Part shown: positions 48,230-61,121 of the stretch, one piece after another | Layout: each line of letters opens with the position of its first letter | Numbering within the stretch: the stretch's first letter is position 1 | Assembly (NCBI GenBank): GCA_029783825.1 | Contig: JAREIK010005849.1 | Location: forward strand, 1-64,000 | Direction: 5' to 3' | DNA: 64,000 nucleotides | DNA from: Sapria himalayana | Taxonomy: Eukaryota; Streptophyta; Magnoliopsida; Malpighiales; Rafflesiaceae | Made by a program: the position numbers and the translations under genes | Notes under the pieces: generated by a model | Told to the model about the DNA's origin: nothing | What the model saw: only the letters and a program-made list of their open reading frames with translations | Databases searched by the model: none

Positions 48230-49490
48230 AGAAACTAACAAATAATAATATATCCTGTATTTAATTATTTTCATGTGTTTGTTTGTAATGGTGGTTGAAA
48301 TTAATAATGTTAGGAGATGATTTATTTTATTTTTTGTTTCTTTTTCGGTTTCTATGTTATAAACTTTTCTCCTTTATGAAGATTGGTTTTGTTTGTGATG
48401 TTTGATTATGTAATTTTTTTTATTTCGTATTTACGTTTCCTAGTGTGACTGATTTTAATAAATAACAAAAATATATAAAATACTTAATTGAAAAAAATTT
48501 ATAAAAATACATAATTGTGTTTTAGGTATGATAATACTTAAATACTATTTTAATAAATTATAAATGTTAGATTACTTAGACAATTAGTCTTTACAAAATA
48601 AAACTATTTCCATGTATTTTTATCGTATTTATAATGAATATTCTCAAATTAATTAGATTGAATACAAGTAAAGGGAAATTAAAAAATAAATAGAATGGTG
48701 ACTACCACTATTGAGGATCCAAATTTAAAAAGTTATCAACAGAAAAAATAAGAAGTAATTAGTTTAATAATCAATAGTGGATATTATTATATAGTTTTTT
48801 TAATACTTAATGGGATTTAGAATGTATATATTTTCAGACTCTTGATTGAAATTGACTTTGAATTTGTTTGTTACTGTCTTATCCAGCAATGAAAAGAAGA
48901 TTAACTATAATAAGTAATTAATAAGTTGATTTTTTTTGAGCGATAAAGTAATTGATGTAGTATATCATGGTTTCTCCATGGTTGTTATATTTGCTTCATG
49001 GACTATGAAGAATACATCCTTAAGATGACTTATAAATTAATGACTCAAAGTTAAGAATAATTACTTCTCATATAATTTGATATCAAGTTAATGATATCTC
49101 ATATTATTTAATTCATTCGGCATCATTTTGTATATGATAAATTAGTTTGTTTCAATAATTCTCGTGATATGCTACTATAATGGATAAATATTGAGGACTA
49201 AAATAAATATTACACATGAGGGGAGAAAAATTATTATTGTGCCTATGAATATACCGGTTGAATTTATGTTTGAAGATTTGATTGCTATGATATACTCAAG
49301 GAACAACATTAATAAATAAGGTTAAAAATAGTTTTTAACTGTAAGTATCCCCTTAGAAGTGTAAATAAGTTTCAACATTTTTTAATATGGGATGACTGTA
49401 GTGTGTGCCAAATGTAGAATCTGGTTAACATAACAATTATTGAGAAAATTGAATTGTTGTATTGAATTTGTTCGAGTAAAGGCATAATGA
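48230..49490. other. MULE interior, non-coding
   Basis: AT-rich sequence between the TIR and the duplicated transposase region. It presumably holds the promoter and 5' leader of the transposase gene. No element can be singled out. Confidence 0.5.
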
Positions 49491-50043
49491 ATTAATCTGT
49501 GGGTAGACATGTAGATATATTGTTCATGAGAATTATAATGTTGCACAGTCCGCCTATAATTTTGGTCCTATACTGGTGTAATACTGGTTATTGGACCAAA
49601 TGGAGAGATGAATACAGTACAAATAAAGAATGTAATGATGAGTATGATGAAGATGCTAAGTTTGGACATCCATCCTTTTTTCAAACTTTTAACCAAGTTT
49701 TGGAGAATGAACAAAAAGATCTATGTCTTAACACAAGTATTCTCTTATTATATATTAAAGCATAAATGAATTAATCTGTGGGTAGACATGTAGATATATT
49801 GTTCATGAGAATTATAATGTTGCACAGTCCGACTATAATTTTGGTCCTAATACTGGTGTAATACTGGTTATTGGACCAAATGGAGATAATGAATACAGTA
49901 CAAATAAAGAATGTAATGATGAGTATGATGAAGATGCTAAGTTTTGGACATCCATCCTTTTTTTCAAACTTTTAACCAAGTTTTGGAGAATGAACAAAAG
50001 ATATATGTCTTAACACAAGTATTCTCTTATGATATATTAAATC
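49491..50043 (+). repeat. Tandem duplication, period 279 bp, in the MULE transposase N-terminal region
   Basis: The phrase ATTAATCTGTGGGTAGACAT starts at 49,491 and 49,770, and the following 270 bp match closely (NKECNDEYDEDAK, then HPSFFQTFNQVLENEQK in both). Small indels put the copies in different frames. Confidence 0.9.
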
Positions 50044-51317
50044 ACCTAGATGATGAGATATTTGATGAGTCATCCTTTGTTAATTATTATTTATCACCAA
50101 CATCTCAATTTCAACATGTTGAAAACTTGGATAATGCTGTTGTAAGTTGTTGAATTTCATAGATGCATTGTATTATTGGTTATTCGAGTGGATATTTTGT
50201 TATTAGTCAAGTTTTTAATTTAAAATCTAATTTGCAAGAGACTACAAAGATTTACTCAATTACAGCACACTAAGAGTATGTCGTTGTTGCATCCTCAAAA
50301 AATTATTTGTTTTAAGATGTAGGAAGGTGGAAGAACGTCATTGTTCATGGAAGCTTCGTGTAATAGTTGTGAAAGATATTTCGTTATTTGTTATCAACAA
50401 ATATATTGGGTCACATACTTTTCAATCCTTGTTTGAATTGAGACTATCACCAACTAGACTTGAAATTGGTTGTTAGTCATATAAGGACATTAATAAATGC
50501 ATAATTCACATTATCTACGATTGTTATTTAAGTTAGTGTGATGGAAAAATGAAGATATTAAATATCATACAAAAAGGTGTTGGAAGGAAGGCATAAAATA
50601 ATTAGATAGTTATTTGGTAATTTCTTTCAGTTATATACTGAGTTGTCATATTTGTTCTTAACCATAGAACAAGCAAATTTTGGATGTATGGTTATTTAAA
50701 AAAAATTTGAAATTAATATGCCTAACACTGAGATATTCTAACGTGTGTCCTGGTCATTCAAGTCATCGATTGAAGGGTTTGAACATTGTCATTTCGTAAT
50801 GAGTATTGATTACACACATTATATGAGAAGTATAAAGAGAAGTTATTGATTGCTATGGGGGTGATGGAAATAATCAGTTATTTTTATTAGTATTTGTAAT
50901 TACAGACGATGAAAATAATGATAGTTGGGAATATTTTTGGCATGTATAAGAAATACAGTGACTCAACGGATGAAAATTTACATTATATATGATCGATATC
51001 CAGGTATCATGGAATAATGTCTGATTCTCATCTTGGTTGGGCTGTGCCATCTGGTTATCATAAGATTTGCATGCATTATTTTACAAGCAATTTAATGACT
51101 CGGTTCAAAGACAAGATTTTGATAAATTAGTTATGCAGAGTAGCTTTAGCCAATACAGAACTCAAATTCAATAAGTATATTAAAACAATTAGGAGAATTA
51201 ATTATGAAGTATTACAATGACTAGAGGCTATCCCACTCCAGTTAAGGGCTCATTCATAGGACAGAGATGTTAAGGTTGATGTAATGATGATGGAGATGAT
51301 GAGATATTGTCATTAAT
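49946..51317 (+). pseudogene. MULE transposase, first tandem copy
   Basis: Contains, across frames, the plant Mutator N-terminal part (a segment matching N-P-C-L-N-x-D-x-x-Q-L-D near 50,420-50,460; SYKKVLEGRHK near 50,565), then the MULE domain: SIEGFEHCHFVMSIDYTHY (about 50,767-50,825), DSWEYFWHV (about 50,920), FLACIRNTVTQRMKIYI across a frameshift, SDSHLGWAVPSGYHKICMHY (about 51,020-51,080), and RFKDKILIN-LCRVALANTELKFNK (about 51,100-51,175). The catalytic aspartate in SIDYTHY is present. Stops and frameshifts abolish function. A diverged copy follows immediately at 51,318. Confidence 0.82.
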
Positions 51318-52980
51318 GGACATCCATCCTCTTTTTCAAACTTTTAACCAGTTTTGGAGAATGAACAAATATTCTCTTGTGATATATCAAATCACTCAGA
51401 TGATGAGATATTGGATGAGTTATCCCTTGTTAATTATTATTTATCACCGACATCTCAATTTCAACATGTTAAAAACTTGGATAATGTTGTTGTAAGTTAT
51501 TGAATTTCATAGGTGCAGTGTATTATCGGTTATTCGAGTGGATATTTTATTATTGGTTAAGTTTTTAATTTAAAACCTAATTTGCAAGAAACTACAAAGA
51601 TTTACTCAATTACAGCACACCAAGAGTATGTCGTGTTGCATCCTCAAAAAAATTATTGTTTTAAGATGTAGGAAGGTGAAAGAATATCATTGTCCATGAA
51701 AGCTTCGTGTAATAGTTGTGAAAGGTATTTTGTTATTTGTTATCAACTAATATATTGGATCATATACTTTTGAATCCTTGTTTGAATTGAGACTATCACC
51801 AATTAGACTTGAAATTGGTTGTTAGTCATATAAGGACATTAATAAAGGTATAATTCACATTATCTTACAAAAAGGTGTTGGAAGGAAGACATAAAATAAT
51901 TAAATAGTTATATGGTAATTTTTTCAGTTATATACTGAGTTGCCTTATTCTTATTGGCCATAGAACAATGAAATTTTGGATGTATGGTTATTTGAAAAAA
52001 TGTGAAATTAATATGCCAAACACTGAGATATTCTAACCTGTGTTCCGGTAATTCAAGCCATCGATTGAAGGGTTTGAACATTGTCGTCCCGTAATGAGTA
52101 TTGATGACACACATTTATATGAGAAGTATAAATAGAAGTAATTAATTGCTATGGGGTGATGGAAATAATCTGTTGTTTTCAATAGTATATGTAATTACAA
52201 AAGGTGAAAATAATGATAGTTGGGTATATTTTTTGGCATGTATAAGAAATACAGTGACTCAACGGATGAAAATTTGCATTATATATGATCAATATCCAGG
52301 TATCATGGAAATAATGTCTGATCCTCATCTTGGTTGGGCTGTACCATCTGGTCATCATAAGATTTGTATGCATTATTTTACAAGCAATTTAATGACCCCG
52401 GTTCAAAGACAAGATTTTGATGAATTCGGTATGCAGAGTAGAGGTTATCCCACTCCAGTTAAGGGCTCATTCACAGGACGGAGTTTGAAGATATGAGTTA
52501 ATGAAAATTAACATTTCAGAGATATTTAACTTGCTAAAATGAGCTTGTAACCTACAAGTAATTATATTAGTATAGTTGATATTCTTCTGTCTTAATGATT
52601 ATTTTGTTGCAAGATGAGAACTAGATGCTTATAGATTGACATCTATTGAGTAGTTTACTTCGTATGTTGATGTGCAGATTCAAGCTAGTGTTGTTAAGAC
52701 ATGTTGATGGAAATAGTTTTTTACAACCATGTATAGGACTTATTTCTTGTCAAGTCAAAGAGATGTCGAACTCATTGGTTTAACTTTTATGAAAAAAAGT
52801 GCAAATGTGGAAAGACACTTGTATATATGAGTTCCCATGTAGTCATATGATAGCAGCATGTCAGCATTGCTGTATTGATTTTTGTTTGTTTGTGAAAAAC
52901 TACTACACTACTCGTTGTTACTATGACACTTGGGCAAATCTTTTTCATCCAATCTTAAATAAATACGAGTGACTTTTTTT
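51318..52980 (+). pseudogene. MULE transposase, second tandem copy with SWIM finger
   Basis: The copy is offset by about 1.3-1.37 kb from the first, with the same order: HPLFQTFNQFW, then the N-terminal region, then SIEGFEHCRPVMSIDDTHLY (about 52,060-52,125), DGNNLLFSIVYVITKGENND (about 52,157-52,215), FLACIRNTVTQRMKICIIYD and DPHLGWAVPSGHHKICMHYF to about 52,380. Unlike the first copy it then jumps to RGYPTPVKGSF, so the VALANTE-like segment is missing. A SWIM zinc finger closes the gene: CKCGK near 52,800, and in a shifted frame EFPCSHMIAACQHC (about 52,830-52,872). The tail NYYTTRCYYDTWANLFHPI is typical of MuDR proteins. Confidence 0.84.
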
Positions 52981-53396
52981 GGGGGTTTGACTATTATACC
53001 CACCTGATTCAATGTAACGCATGAGAAGTGGACTTCCTAGATCAATCCGGTTGCATAATGAGATGGATGTTAGGGAGAGGAAACTCTGATCACATGTGAG
53101 TTGTGCAAATAACTGGTTCATACTCATCATTCTTGTAAGAACAAAAATCAAGTTTAATAAATAAATATGTACAAATATATGAATATAGGTGTTCTCATTA
53201 TCAATGATTTGGACATCCTTCCTGTGTTCAACACCTTCATTAAGCTAAAAGATAAATGAGATGATTTTTTTCTTTGTCCTTATGAGACTCGATTACACCA
53301 CACTCTTCATGATTTTTAATTTATCTATGAAATGGTATGATAATGATATTATAAAGGGTTTTAATTTTTTGCAGTAGAAGTTTTATTTCTACATAT

Positions 53397-53465
53397 TTAT
53401 TGCGGCATTGTTAATTAATTCAAATATGTCGTCCACATGATATTTTAATTAATTCAAATGCCAAG
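53397..53465. repeat. Extra internal copy of the MULE-end palindrome
   Basis: GTTAATTAATTCAAATATGTCGTCCACATGATATTTTAATTAATTC-type sequence (given in parts: GGCATTGTTAATTAATTC at 53,403, then GTCGTCCACATGATATTTTA at 53,429) repeats the palindromic motif found at both MULE ends, just inside the right TIR. Confidence 0.6.
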
Positions 53466-54006
53466 TTATTTTTATGTCTTTATTTACAAATACCTCAAAA
53501 TACATGTTTCTTAATTAGTTATTCTCTTAAAATAAAAGAATGGAAGCTAAATGTTGTATCATTATAAGGGTTCAATCTACAAAAAGTCATAGTAGCCCAA
53601 TATACTGTAATGAAGTGCATGATAAATAAGTAAAAAATTACTTGAAAAGTAAACATATGTTTTCAAGAATTTCTGCATATACCTAGCTAACATAGTGTTA
53701 TTTTGAGTAATTATTAATAGAATAAAAAAAGAGGCTTTTAACTCTAAGCAACCATTTTATGCCTTTAAGACCATGCTAAGAAAAAAATGGGGAAAAAAAA
53801 GTCATAGCGCGTGAATTTAATTTAGCAAAATTTTACCGTTATGAATGAGTGATATTTGAATTAATTAAAATGTAGCTATTGTGGACGATGATATTTGATT
53901 TAATTCAAATGTCATCGTCTTGTTACTGGCATTGAACATTGTTTTGGTTAATACTCTCTCTAGTGAACTGATTTTATCTTTTTTATTTTTTAAACATCTT
54001 ATTTTC
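53466..54006 (-). repeat. MULE right terminal inverted repeat
   Basis: Reverse complement of 47,690-48,229, with scattered substitutions. The palindrome GATATTTGATTTAATTCAAA (53,889-53,908) matches the left-end palindrome. Confidence 0.88.
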
Positions 54007-55287
54007 ATACAAATTCAATTATGTTTTAGTCTTTATCATAGCATTAGAGCATGAAACAAGAGTGTCCAAAATCCTAGTACTGTAAAAATAATATTTTGAT
54101 ACAAGTCGACATAGAAATTGTGTTGATGAGGATTGCTTGATGCAAACCCATTGTTAGCATCAACAAGAAGCAAAGTAAGGCATCAATGCATAGTGTGTTG
54201 TGTTGTGTGTGGGTTATAATGTTTTATGTAACTTGCATGTGACTTGCGTGGACTGTGTATTCAATAGTGGTGTTAATGTGTAATGTGCAATGTAACTATG
54301 CAACAATTTCATAGTTGTATAGTGTTTGCGATAGTGATGTCAATAGTGGTCATCATCTTTTATATGTGCAATAGTGGTGTAATTGTGTAGTGTGTGGTGT
54401 GTAATAATGCAAAGTGTGCGATGTGACTGTGCGATAGTATGTGAGGAGGAGGTGTTATCTTTACAACAAACTTACCTTGGAGGTATGAAGAGTACTAGTC
54501 ATAATAGACAAAGATAAGAGATACTTAGTATAATGCACATAACATAAGAATGATAATTTCTGAGAGAATTCTTTTTAGATAGGAGATAGAAAATTTTATA
54601 GATTAGTGCGATCACATTCGGAGCCCAACATGTCTCGAATGCATGGGAACTAGGTCGAGGCTGGTTGCTTGACCAAATCATTATGCCTCTGTCTCAAGGC
54701 ATGGGTCATGCCATGCCCGACATGATACGCACACCGGCTTGAAATATGAGTGGATTGCTTTGTCTAGCCATTGGCTGTGCACAATAATAGGCCACACCAC
54801 AATCACATGGCCACAATGATTATGGCTTGTGAGCTTGGCTCATTAGGCCCTGGGCCATTTTAAGTGTTGCACAAACATTCTATCACCATAGCCCATAGGC
54901 CTCAACCACATCCCACAACTTGTGGGATGTGCGTACACTCATATATTTATGGATACACAAATTATATATAAAGTTTATAGGTAATACATGTATATATGTA
55001 TTGCATATATGCAATATACCATTGTATATATGTAGTAACAATACACACACACACCACACACAGTTTATATTTATTATAATTATTTTTTTTGTATAACTAT
55101 ACAAGTTGTACATGTTCATTTAAAAAAATGAAAATAAAAAATTAGTTTAAATAATAAGTAAAGATATTTTTTTAATTTAAAACTTTGCAATATAATAAAA
55201 AAATAAAAAAATAATGATTAAAATTGTATTTATAATAAAAAATTAGAAAATTTAATTTTAACGGTTTAAATTGCGGCCAGTGCCAGC
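54007..55287. other. Non-coding, GT-rich then GC-enriched
   Basis: 54,036-54,052 (TAGCATTAGAGCATGAAAC) is a possible decayed primer-site-like motif. 54,180-54,430 is rich in GTGTGT/TGCAATG words. 54,640-54,900 is GC-enriched with words such as GGCATGGGTCATGCCATGCC and GGCCCTGGGCC, reminiscent of hAT subterminal sequence. No gene. Confidence 0.45.
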
Positions 55288-55335
55288 TAGAGGTGGCAAG
55301 TGGGGCATGCTAGGCTGGGCACAACCCACTTGTCA
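55288..55335 (+). mobile_element. hAT-like terminus (candidate)
   Basis: TAGAGGTGGCAAGTGGGGCA, then TGCTAGGCTGGGCA, has the form of the start of Ac/hAT-type plant elements (TAG-GGGTGGCAAACGGG-type). A possible mate CCACCTCTA sits at 56,089-56,097, 0.8 kb on, but no 8-bp target duplication is visible, so the pair may be chance. Confidence 0.35.
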
Positions 55336-57157
55336 TCTCATCTATAATTATATACATTGTAATAGAAACATCAGACTTAACACTATAATGGATTTCAAAA
55401 GGTTTAAGAAATTATATATCATCTTTGTTAGCGCTAAAAATATGGATTCATATATTTCTACAAATTTAATATATCAAAAATTTTTATAATAGTCAAGAGC
55501 AAGAATGAATAGTAATTTTTAAATTTTTTTCTCTCCCTCCAATCCTCTGTTATCTACCATAGGACAGATGTATATGATATCTTTCACACTGGTCAATTAT
55601 CTCAGTAGTAATCATAACTAAGCATATTTAATTTTATAATTGTTTATGAGATCTAGTATATTAGTAATGGTTTAAACGCATCTAAATGAATAGTAATTAA
55701 TATCTAGATATTTTGATATTTCATATTTATTCGATAATTCACCTCATCATTTATTCTTATATAAAAAATTCATCTACTGAATATGGTTTTAGTCTATGTA
55801 CTCAGGTATGCTATCACAATCATATTTTTGTTTGCAACTTTTATATTATCATCAACATCATCAATAAAGTTTATTATCCCAATTTTTTATTCGCAATATT
55901 TATTTAAGTTTCGTAATTGTTCATAAATTTAATTCTTTGGTTATTATAATTTATTTATACAGTTACATATAAATTTTATAATATTTTCAACATATTGAAT
56001 CTTAACTATAAAATTTATATAGACAACTAAATAATAAAATTTCAAAATAATTAATTAAATTTTAAATAATTTCTTTTCATTTTAGTAACCACCTCTAAAA
56101 TATGAATAATCTATATATTTTTTCAACATACTATTCATATTACATATGTACTTAGGTGTAATATAAGATATGAGAATATATACAAATGAACATATTTTTG
56201 TATCATAAAAAATTATTAAAAATTTTAAAAATAAAAATCATACATCACAATCAAATTTATTTTGATGACTTTACTAGTTTTATTATTAATGAATTCGGAT
56301 ATATTTTGTTGGTAAGTATATATATGAATTCAATATTTAGTATGTTGAAACCCAATATTATTTAACATCAAATTAAATTTTTTTTCAGACCTATTAAATT
56401 ATATAAATTGTAAAATTATCGTGGTTTATTAGATATTTTAATAAATTTTATTGAATGCCTAATATATTTTAATGAGTGAGAAACTAATTTTAAGTTGGTT
56501 TGTACTATTAAATTTATGATATGACACAAATTTTATATGAAATATCAAAAGTAGGAGATTATCTTTGATGATTTTTTATGAATTGATGTATTGTGATATT
56601 ATTATTTATAGTATTATTAAATATAATATTATATATTTTATTTTATATTTTATACTTTTTAAAGATGCTCATCATACAATCAATAATGTTGATGTTATAA
56701 TAATAATATAATATCTTATAAAAATTTAATATTTTCTTATTTAGTTTCCAGTTCGAATTAACATATTAGTTCATATATTAGACTTGACTGAAATTATTGA
56801 ACTATGTTTTCTATCATCATGAATTATTAAGTATTAATCAAATTTAAAATATTTTATATTATCAATGATACATGTTGACCTAAAAGTTGTATATTAATTC
56901 TAAGTGGAATATTTATGTAATGTACTAATTGGAAGACTCGTACTAATATTTTATATTTATCAATGAATATATTTTTCATATAATATACTAGTCTAGAATC
57001 TTTTATAATTCTAAGTGGAAGACTCGTACTAATAATCATTTAATCTATATATTATCTTGCAAACTCATAGTTATAAATGAAGGAGATCACTAATTAGAAG
57101 AAGATTTATTTTCAATAATATCATGATTAAGTTGAGTTTGTCTATGATTTAAAAATT
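55336..57157. other. AT-rich, nothing recognised
   Basis: Extremely AT-rich non-coding DNA. No gene, repeat array or element end could be supported. Confidence 0.6.
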
Positions 57158-57669
57158 TGATCTCAACCTAACAAAGAAGTACTCGAATCAATATGCTTGA
57201 AATTGTCGCCCAAGGATCAACTTGTATTTTGATCAAATGTTTTGTGGATCCAATACCCTGCTTAACAAAACAAGTACTTAGATATAAAAAGATATGAGTT
57301 TAATTAATCTTAAAACTTTCTATAAGTCTTAATGATTAATCAAACATGCTATTGAAACTAAACTTACCAAACTGGTTTAACTTCAAGAACAAAGTAAAAG
57401 AATATTTCAAAAGGGACCAATTTGCATTCCAAAGTCTAATTTTGTTTTACACAATGGAGCCTTATTTCTAGTTTTGAAATAACACAAAAAATTAATAATT
57501 CTATCAAGAATATTTTTTATTGAAAGAGCATAAAAGAAGAAAGAAAATGCATTGTCACTCTCTCAAATAAGAGAATGCCACTTGTCAAATTAGTTATGTT
57601 TGGATGCTTTGTCATGCTCTCCAATATTTGTATGACACTTGTTAAATTATTTCAGTTTGGATGTTGACA
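57158..57669 (-). repeat. gypsy 3' LTR
   Basis: Starts TGATCTCAACCTAACAAAG in plus orientation and ends GTTGACA, so TG...CA on either strand. It aligns with 61,122-61,635 along its length, with many substitutions, so the insertion is not young. Confidence 0.8.
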
Positions 57670-57689
57670 TTTTTATGATCGAGATTTTC

Positions 57690-59800
57690 TTTATAAAAAA
57701 TATATAAAATTATTCTTGAATCTTCAAACTCAAGATCAACTGATTTCTTGTAGCTAAGGTACATCTTGCTCACAATATGACCCATAAATAAATTTAATGT
57801 TTTATTGAATTTCTTGATCTTAGATCTTGTTATTGCTCCATTATAAGCTAAAGGATCTGTCATTATCTTGCTTGGTGCCTTAATTGCATCATTCTCTCGT
57901 TCCTTAAATATATTTATCATCGAATCAAGACCTTCATCAAAATTAGGGGGAGACAAATCAGAAATATTGAAAGTAACAATTACACCATACTTTGACTTGT
58001 CTAGCACTAAAAGGGAATCATACCATGCCGTGTTTGGCACGACAAGGGAATCACACCTTGCCGTGTTTGGCATGATACGGTTGCAATGTTGTGCCTTGCA
58101 AAAATAAGTCATACTAACATGATATGACTTGTTTAACACCTCTAATCAATTCATCATCATGTGCCTCTCACACAAGTAGCTCATGCAGAGAACAAGTAGA
58201 AATACATACTTGTTTTTTCCTAAAAAGAAAATCATCATATCTATAATATTTATCCAGGGCACCTTTTTCACATGCATTATAGACAGTTTCAAAATCACTA
58301 TCATTTGCATACAACTTCTTAATATGAATAAAACCTAGCAATTTTGCTTCTAAGGAAATAAACAAAGTGTACCTTCTTGAGAGTCTATTAATTACAACAT
58401 TATCTATTCCTTTGCTTGTACTTTATGATATAAGGAAATGCTTCAATAAATTCGTTTCATTTTGCAAGGAGTTTATTTAGTATGTTTTGTCCCATTAAAT
58501 GCTTCAAAGATTTATGATCATCATGAATCACACTCTTTTCGCAATAAGTAATACTGCCAAATATCTATTGTTCTTACAAGTGCATAGATTTCTTTATTAT
58601 AACTTGGAAATGTTATACTCGTGCTATTAAGCTTCTCACTAAAGTAGACTATTGGCTTCTCATCTTGCATTAGAACATCTCCATTACCTATACCATAAAC
58701 ATCACAATCAATTTCAAAGTTTTTTGAAAAGTCGAAAGAGATAAAAAAAGTTAGTTTGTCCTTGAGCATATTGAATGTTCTAGAGATTTTACTCATTCAA
58801 ACTTTATATCTTTCTTGACTAACTCATTAAATGGTGCAACAATGGTGTTAAAGTGCTTGACAAATCAATGATAGAAGCTTGCAAGATCATGAAACCTATG
58901 CACATAACTCACATTTTTGGGTGTAAGCAATTCTTTGACTGCTTTCACTTTTGCTTCATCAACTTGGATACTTTTTGCACTAATAACAAAACCAAAAATA
59001 CAAGTCTATCTATGTAAAAATCACACTTCTTAACGTTAACATTTAAAGATTCATCTATCAAAGAAATCAAAACCAAACAAATATGCTCAAGATGTTCCTC
59101 ATAGGAACAACTATATATGAAGATATCATCAAAGTATACAATAATTAATTTTCTAATGAAAGCACATAAAATATGGTTTATAAGTCTCATAAATATGCTA
59201 TGTATATTTGTTAAGCAAAAGTGCACGATTAACCATTGATATAAGTCAAATTTTGTTTTAAATGCAATTTTTTATTCATTACCTCTTTTCTTACATATTT
59301 GATGATATCCTCTTAAAATCTATCTTAATAAATATGATTGGCCCATGCAATTCGTCAAGTATATCATCTATTCTAGGAATAAGATGATGATATTTAACAA
59401 TTTTTTTTTTAAATTCCATGATAATCATACAATAACTTGTTTATCACTCAATATTAAATTTCATTGCAAAGTATAAGGTCTTACTCAATAGTAGGAAGCA
59501 TTATTCTTTACACTAGTATTCATAAACTATATTATTGCAACTTCCTCCATTTATGATCATACAACAAATTTTGTCATGCACTAAATATCTAGTGTGAAAA
59601 ATATTTTCTCTTTGAATCTCATCATCCCCATGCTGAATATTAAGAGCTTGAATAGTAATATAGATATCAACTTGTGGTTGTTCTTGTATGATTTCTTGTG
59701 AGAAATAATCCTCATGTTCAGGCATTTCATCAGAATTACTCTCTTTTGCCATCTTCATCACCACTAGCATAAATAATTTTATCATTCTTGATTGTCATGA
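57690..59800 (-). pseudogene. gypsy pol: protease, RT, RNase H, partial integrase, C-terminal tail
   Basis: In coding order: protease (EIQRENIFHTRYLVHDKICC, then IINGGSCNN, about 59,640-59,520), RT (a decayed H-P-I-P-R-x-D-D region near 59,370, then CLTNIHSIFMRLINHILCAF and an intact YFDD box, about 59,225-59,100), RNase H (IDCDVYGIGNGDVLMQDEKP, YFSEKLNSTSITFPSYNKEI, about 58,730-58,570), integrase N-terminal part (LETKLLGF-type LEAKLLGFIHIKKLYANDS to RKKQVCISTCSLHELLV, 58,353-58,168), then directly the C-terminal tail (LSPPNFDEGLDSMINIFKER, AYNGAITRSKIKKFNK, about 57,975-57,800). The HHCC-to-DDE core between 58,168 and 58,139 is absent. Frameshifts separate most blocks. Confidence 0.85.
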
Positions 59801-59829
59801 TGTACTTATTTGGAAATTGAAAAAAGATA

Positions 59830-60698
59830 TATTCATATCCTAGGCATTTGAAACATTGAATCATCTTTTGTTTGGACTCACTCTGTGTATTTTTCTTGGA
59901 GTTAGTATTACCCTTAATTTTTTTTGAAACTTTTTTGTCCTTCTAATGAGATTGATTTTTTATTTCACTTGGACCTCCAATCTGATGTAGGAATAAGGTT
60001 CTTGCTCTTTTACTTCAATTGATTCTTAATCTTGATTGTCATATGTAGCATATCCTTTATATTTACATACTGATGTAAATCAATAATATTAGCAGTTTTT
60101 TATTTTTAAATCATGCAGGAAATGTGCCATATTGACCCTACTATCCTCCTCAACATTAGCCTTAATAATGATTATCTCTATCTTTTGATAATACAATTTC
60201 ACACTTCTAGAGCCTTGCACTAAGCTTTGTAGCTTATTATACAATTTCTGATAGTAATGAGAAGGAATATATTGCTTCTCATACTTCTTTTAAGCTCACC
60301 TTAGGTTTTAATTTCATTCTCATTATTTTGTCTCTTACCTCTCACTCATTGATCCCACCAAATAGAAGCATACTTAGTGAATTCAATAATATGTTTAACC
60401 TTTTTCTCTTCACTATAGTTATGATATTCAAATACCCTCTTAACTTTTCTTTCTCACTCATGATAAGCTTTAGGGTCACTCATACCTTTGAAAGAAAGTA
60501 TAGTAAGTTTGTTATAACTCTAAATTAGTATTAACCTTATTTTTTACCCCTGTATTGAGTGTGATTAGACTCTCCATGCTCTCTTTCCCTCTTATGGTTG
60601 CGTGACTCCTCCCCTTGTTGCTGAGAATGCAACTCATCAATCTCAACAATCAATTCTTTCTCAGACATTGCATATTCAGCAGATGATTTTTGAGCCAT
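59830..60698 (-). pseudogene. gypsy gag remnant
   Basis: Probable start ATG at 60,698 (MAQKSSAEYAMSEKELIVEI, charged N-terminus). Stops appear after about 60 codons. Near 59,860-59,820 lies a degraded zinc knuckle, C-F-K-C-L-G-Y-E-Y...F-P-N-K, in which the histidine and last cysteine of CX2CX4HX4C are lost. Protease follows downstream on the same strand. Confidence 0.7.
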
Positions 60699-60933
60699 GG
60701 TTAAAATAAAGAAATAATTTTCTACCTCACGTGTTTATTCTCAACAAATTGAAAGGATAGAACATAATTTTTTTTTAAATTAAATAAAATAGTAAGTTTC
60801 AATCACCACAAAAAATAAATCAATCAATTAAAATAAGTTGTAGCTTTAAAATACACAAACTTATAAACATCAAGAAATTGGAAATTAAAGCTAGAGAACA
60901 AATCAAAATGTTTTCTAAGCAAGAATGCTGAAA

Positions 60934-60956
60934 TATATATACATACATACATACTT

Positions 60957-61006
<50 letters not shown>

Positions 61007-61016
61007 ATATATATTA
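60934..61016. repeat. (CATA)n/(TA)n microsatellite
   Basis: ATACATACATACATAC followed by about 20 TA units, located in the gypsy leader between primer site and gag. Confidence 0.92.
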
Positions 61017-61106
61017 TTTCATTTGTTTTGAATATTTTTTTTAATATAGATGAAAAATAGATGAGATAAGAAGGAATTGAAATAGGAGAACCAAATCCCA
61101 AGTTTT

Positions 61107-61118
61107 GCTCTGATACCA
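61107..61118 (-). promoter_or_regulatory. gypsy primer binding site
   Basis: TGGTATCAGAGC on the minus strand, complementary to the 3' end of plant initiator-Met tRNA. It lies three bases after the LTR end (ATCGTATCA). This site primes minus-strand cDNA synthesis. Confidence 0.9.
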
Positions 61119-61121
61119 AAC

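Larger units (their letters stand above)
47690..54006 (+). mobile_element. MuDR-type MULE with long TIRs
   Basis: Inverted repeats of about 540 bp (47,690-48,229 and 53,466-54,006) bracket a broken Mutator-like transposase read on the plus strand. Weak similarity continues outward beyond 47,690 and 54,006, so the exact ends and the 9-bp target duplication remain unresolved. The element is 6.3 kb. Its interior contains nested tandem duplications of the transposase. Confidence 0.85.

Noticed and set aside
55288..56097. 0.8-kb hAT MITE bounded by TAGAGGTGG and CCACCTCTA
   Set aside because: Only nine bases match and the flanks show no 8-bp duplication, so the pairing may be chance. The left motif is kept as a weak candidate only.
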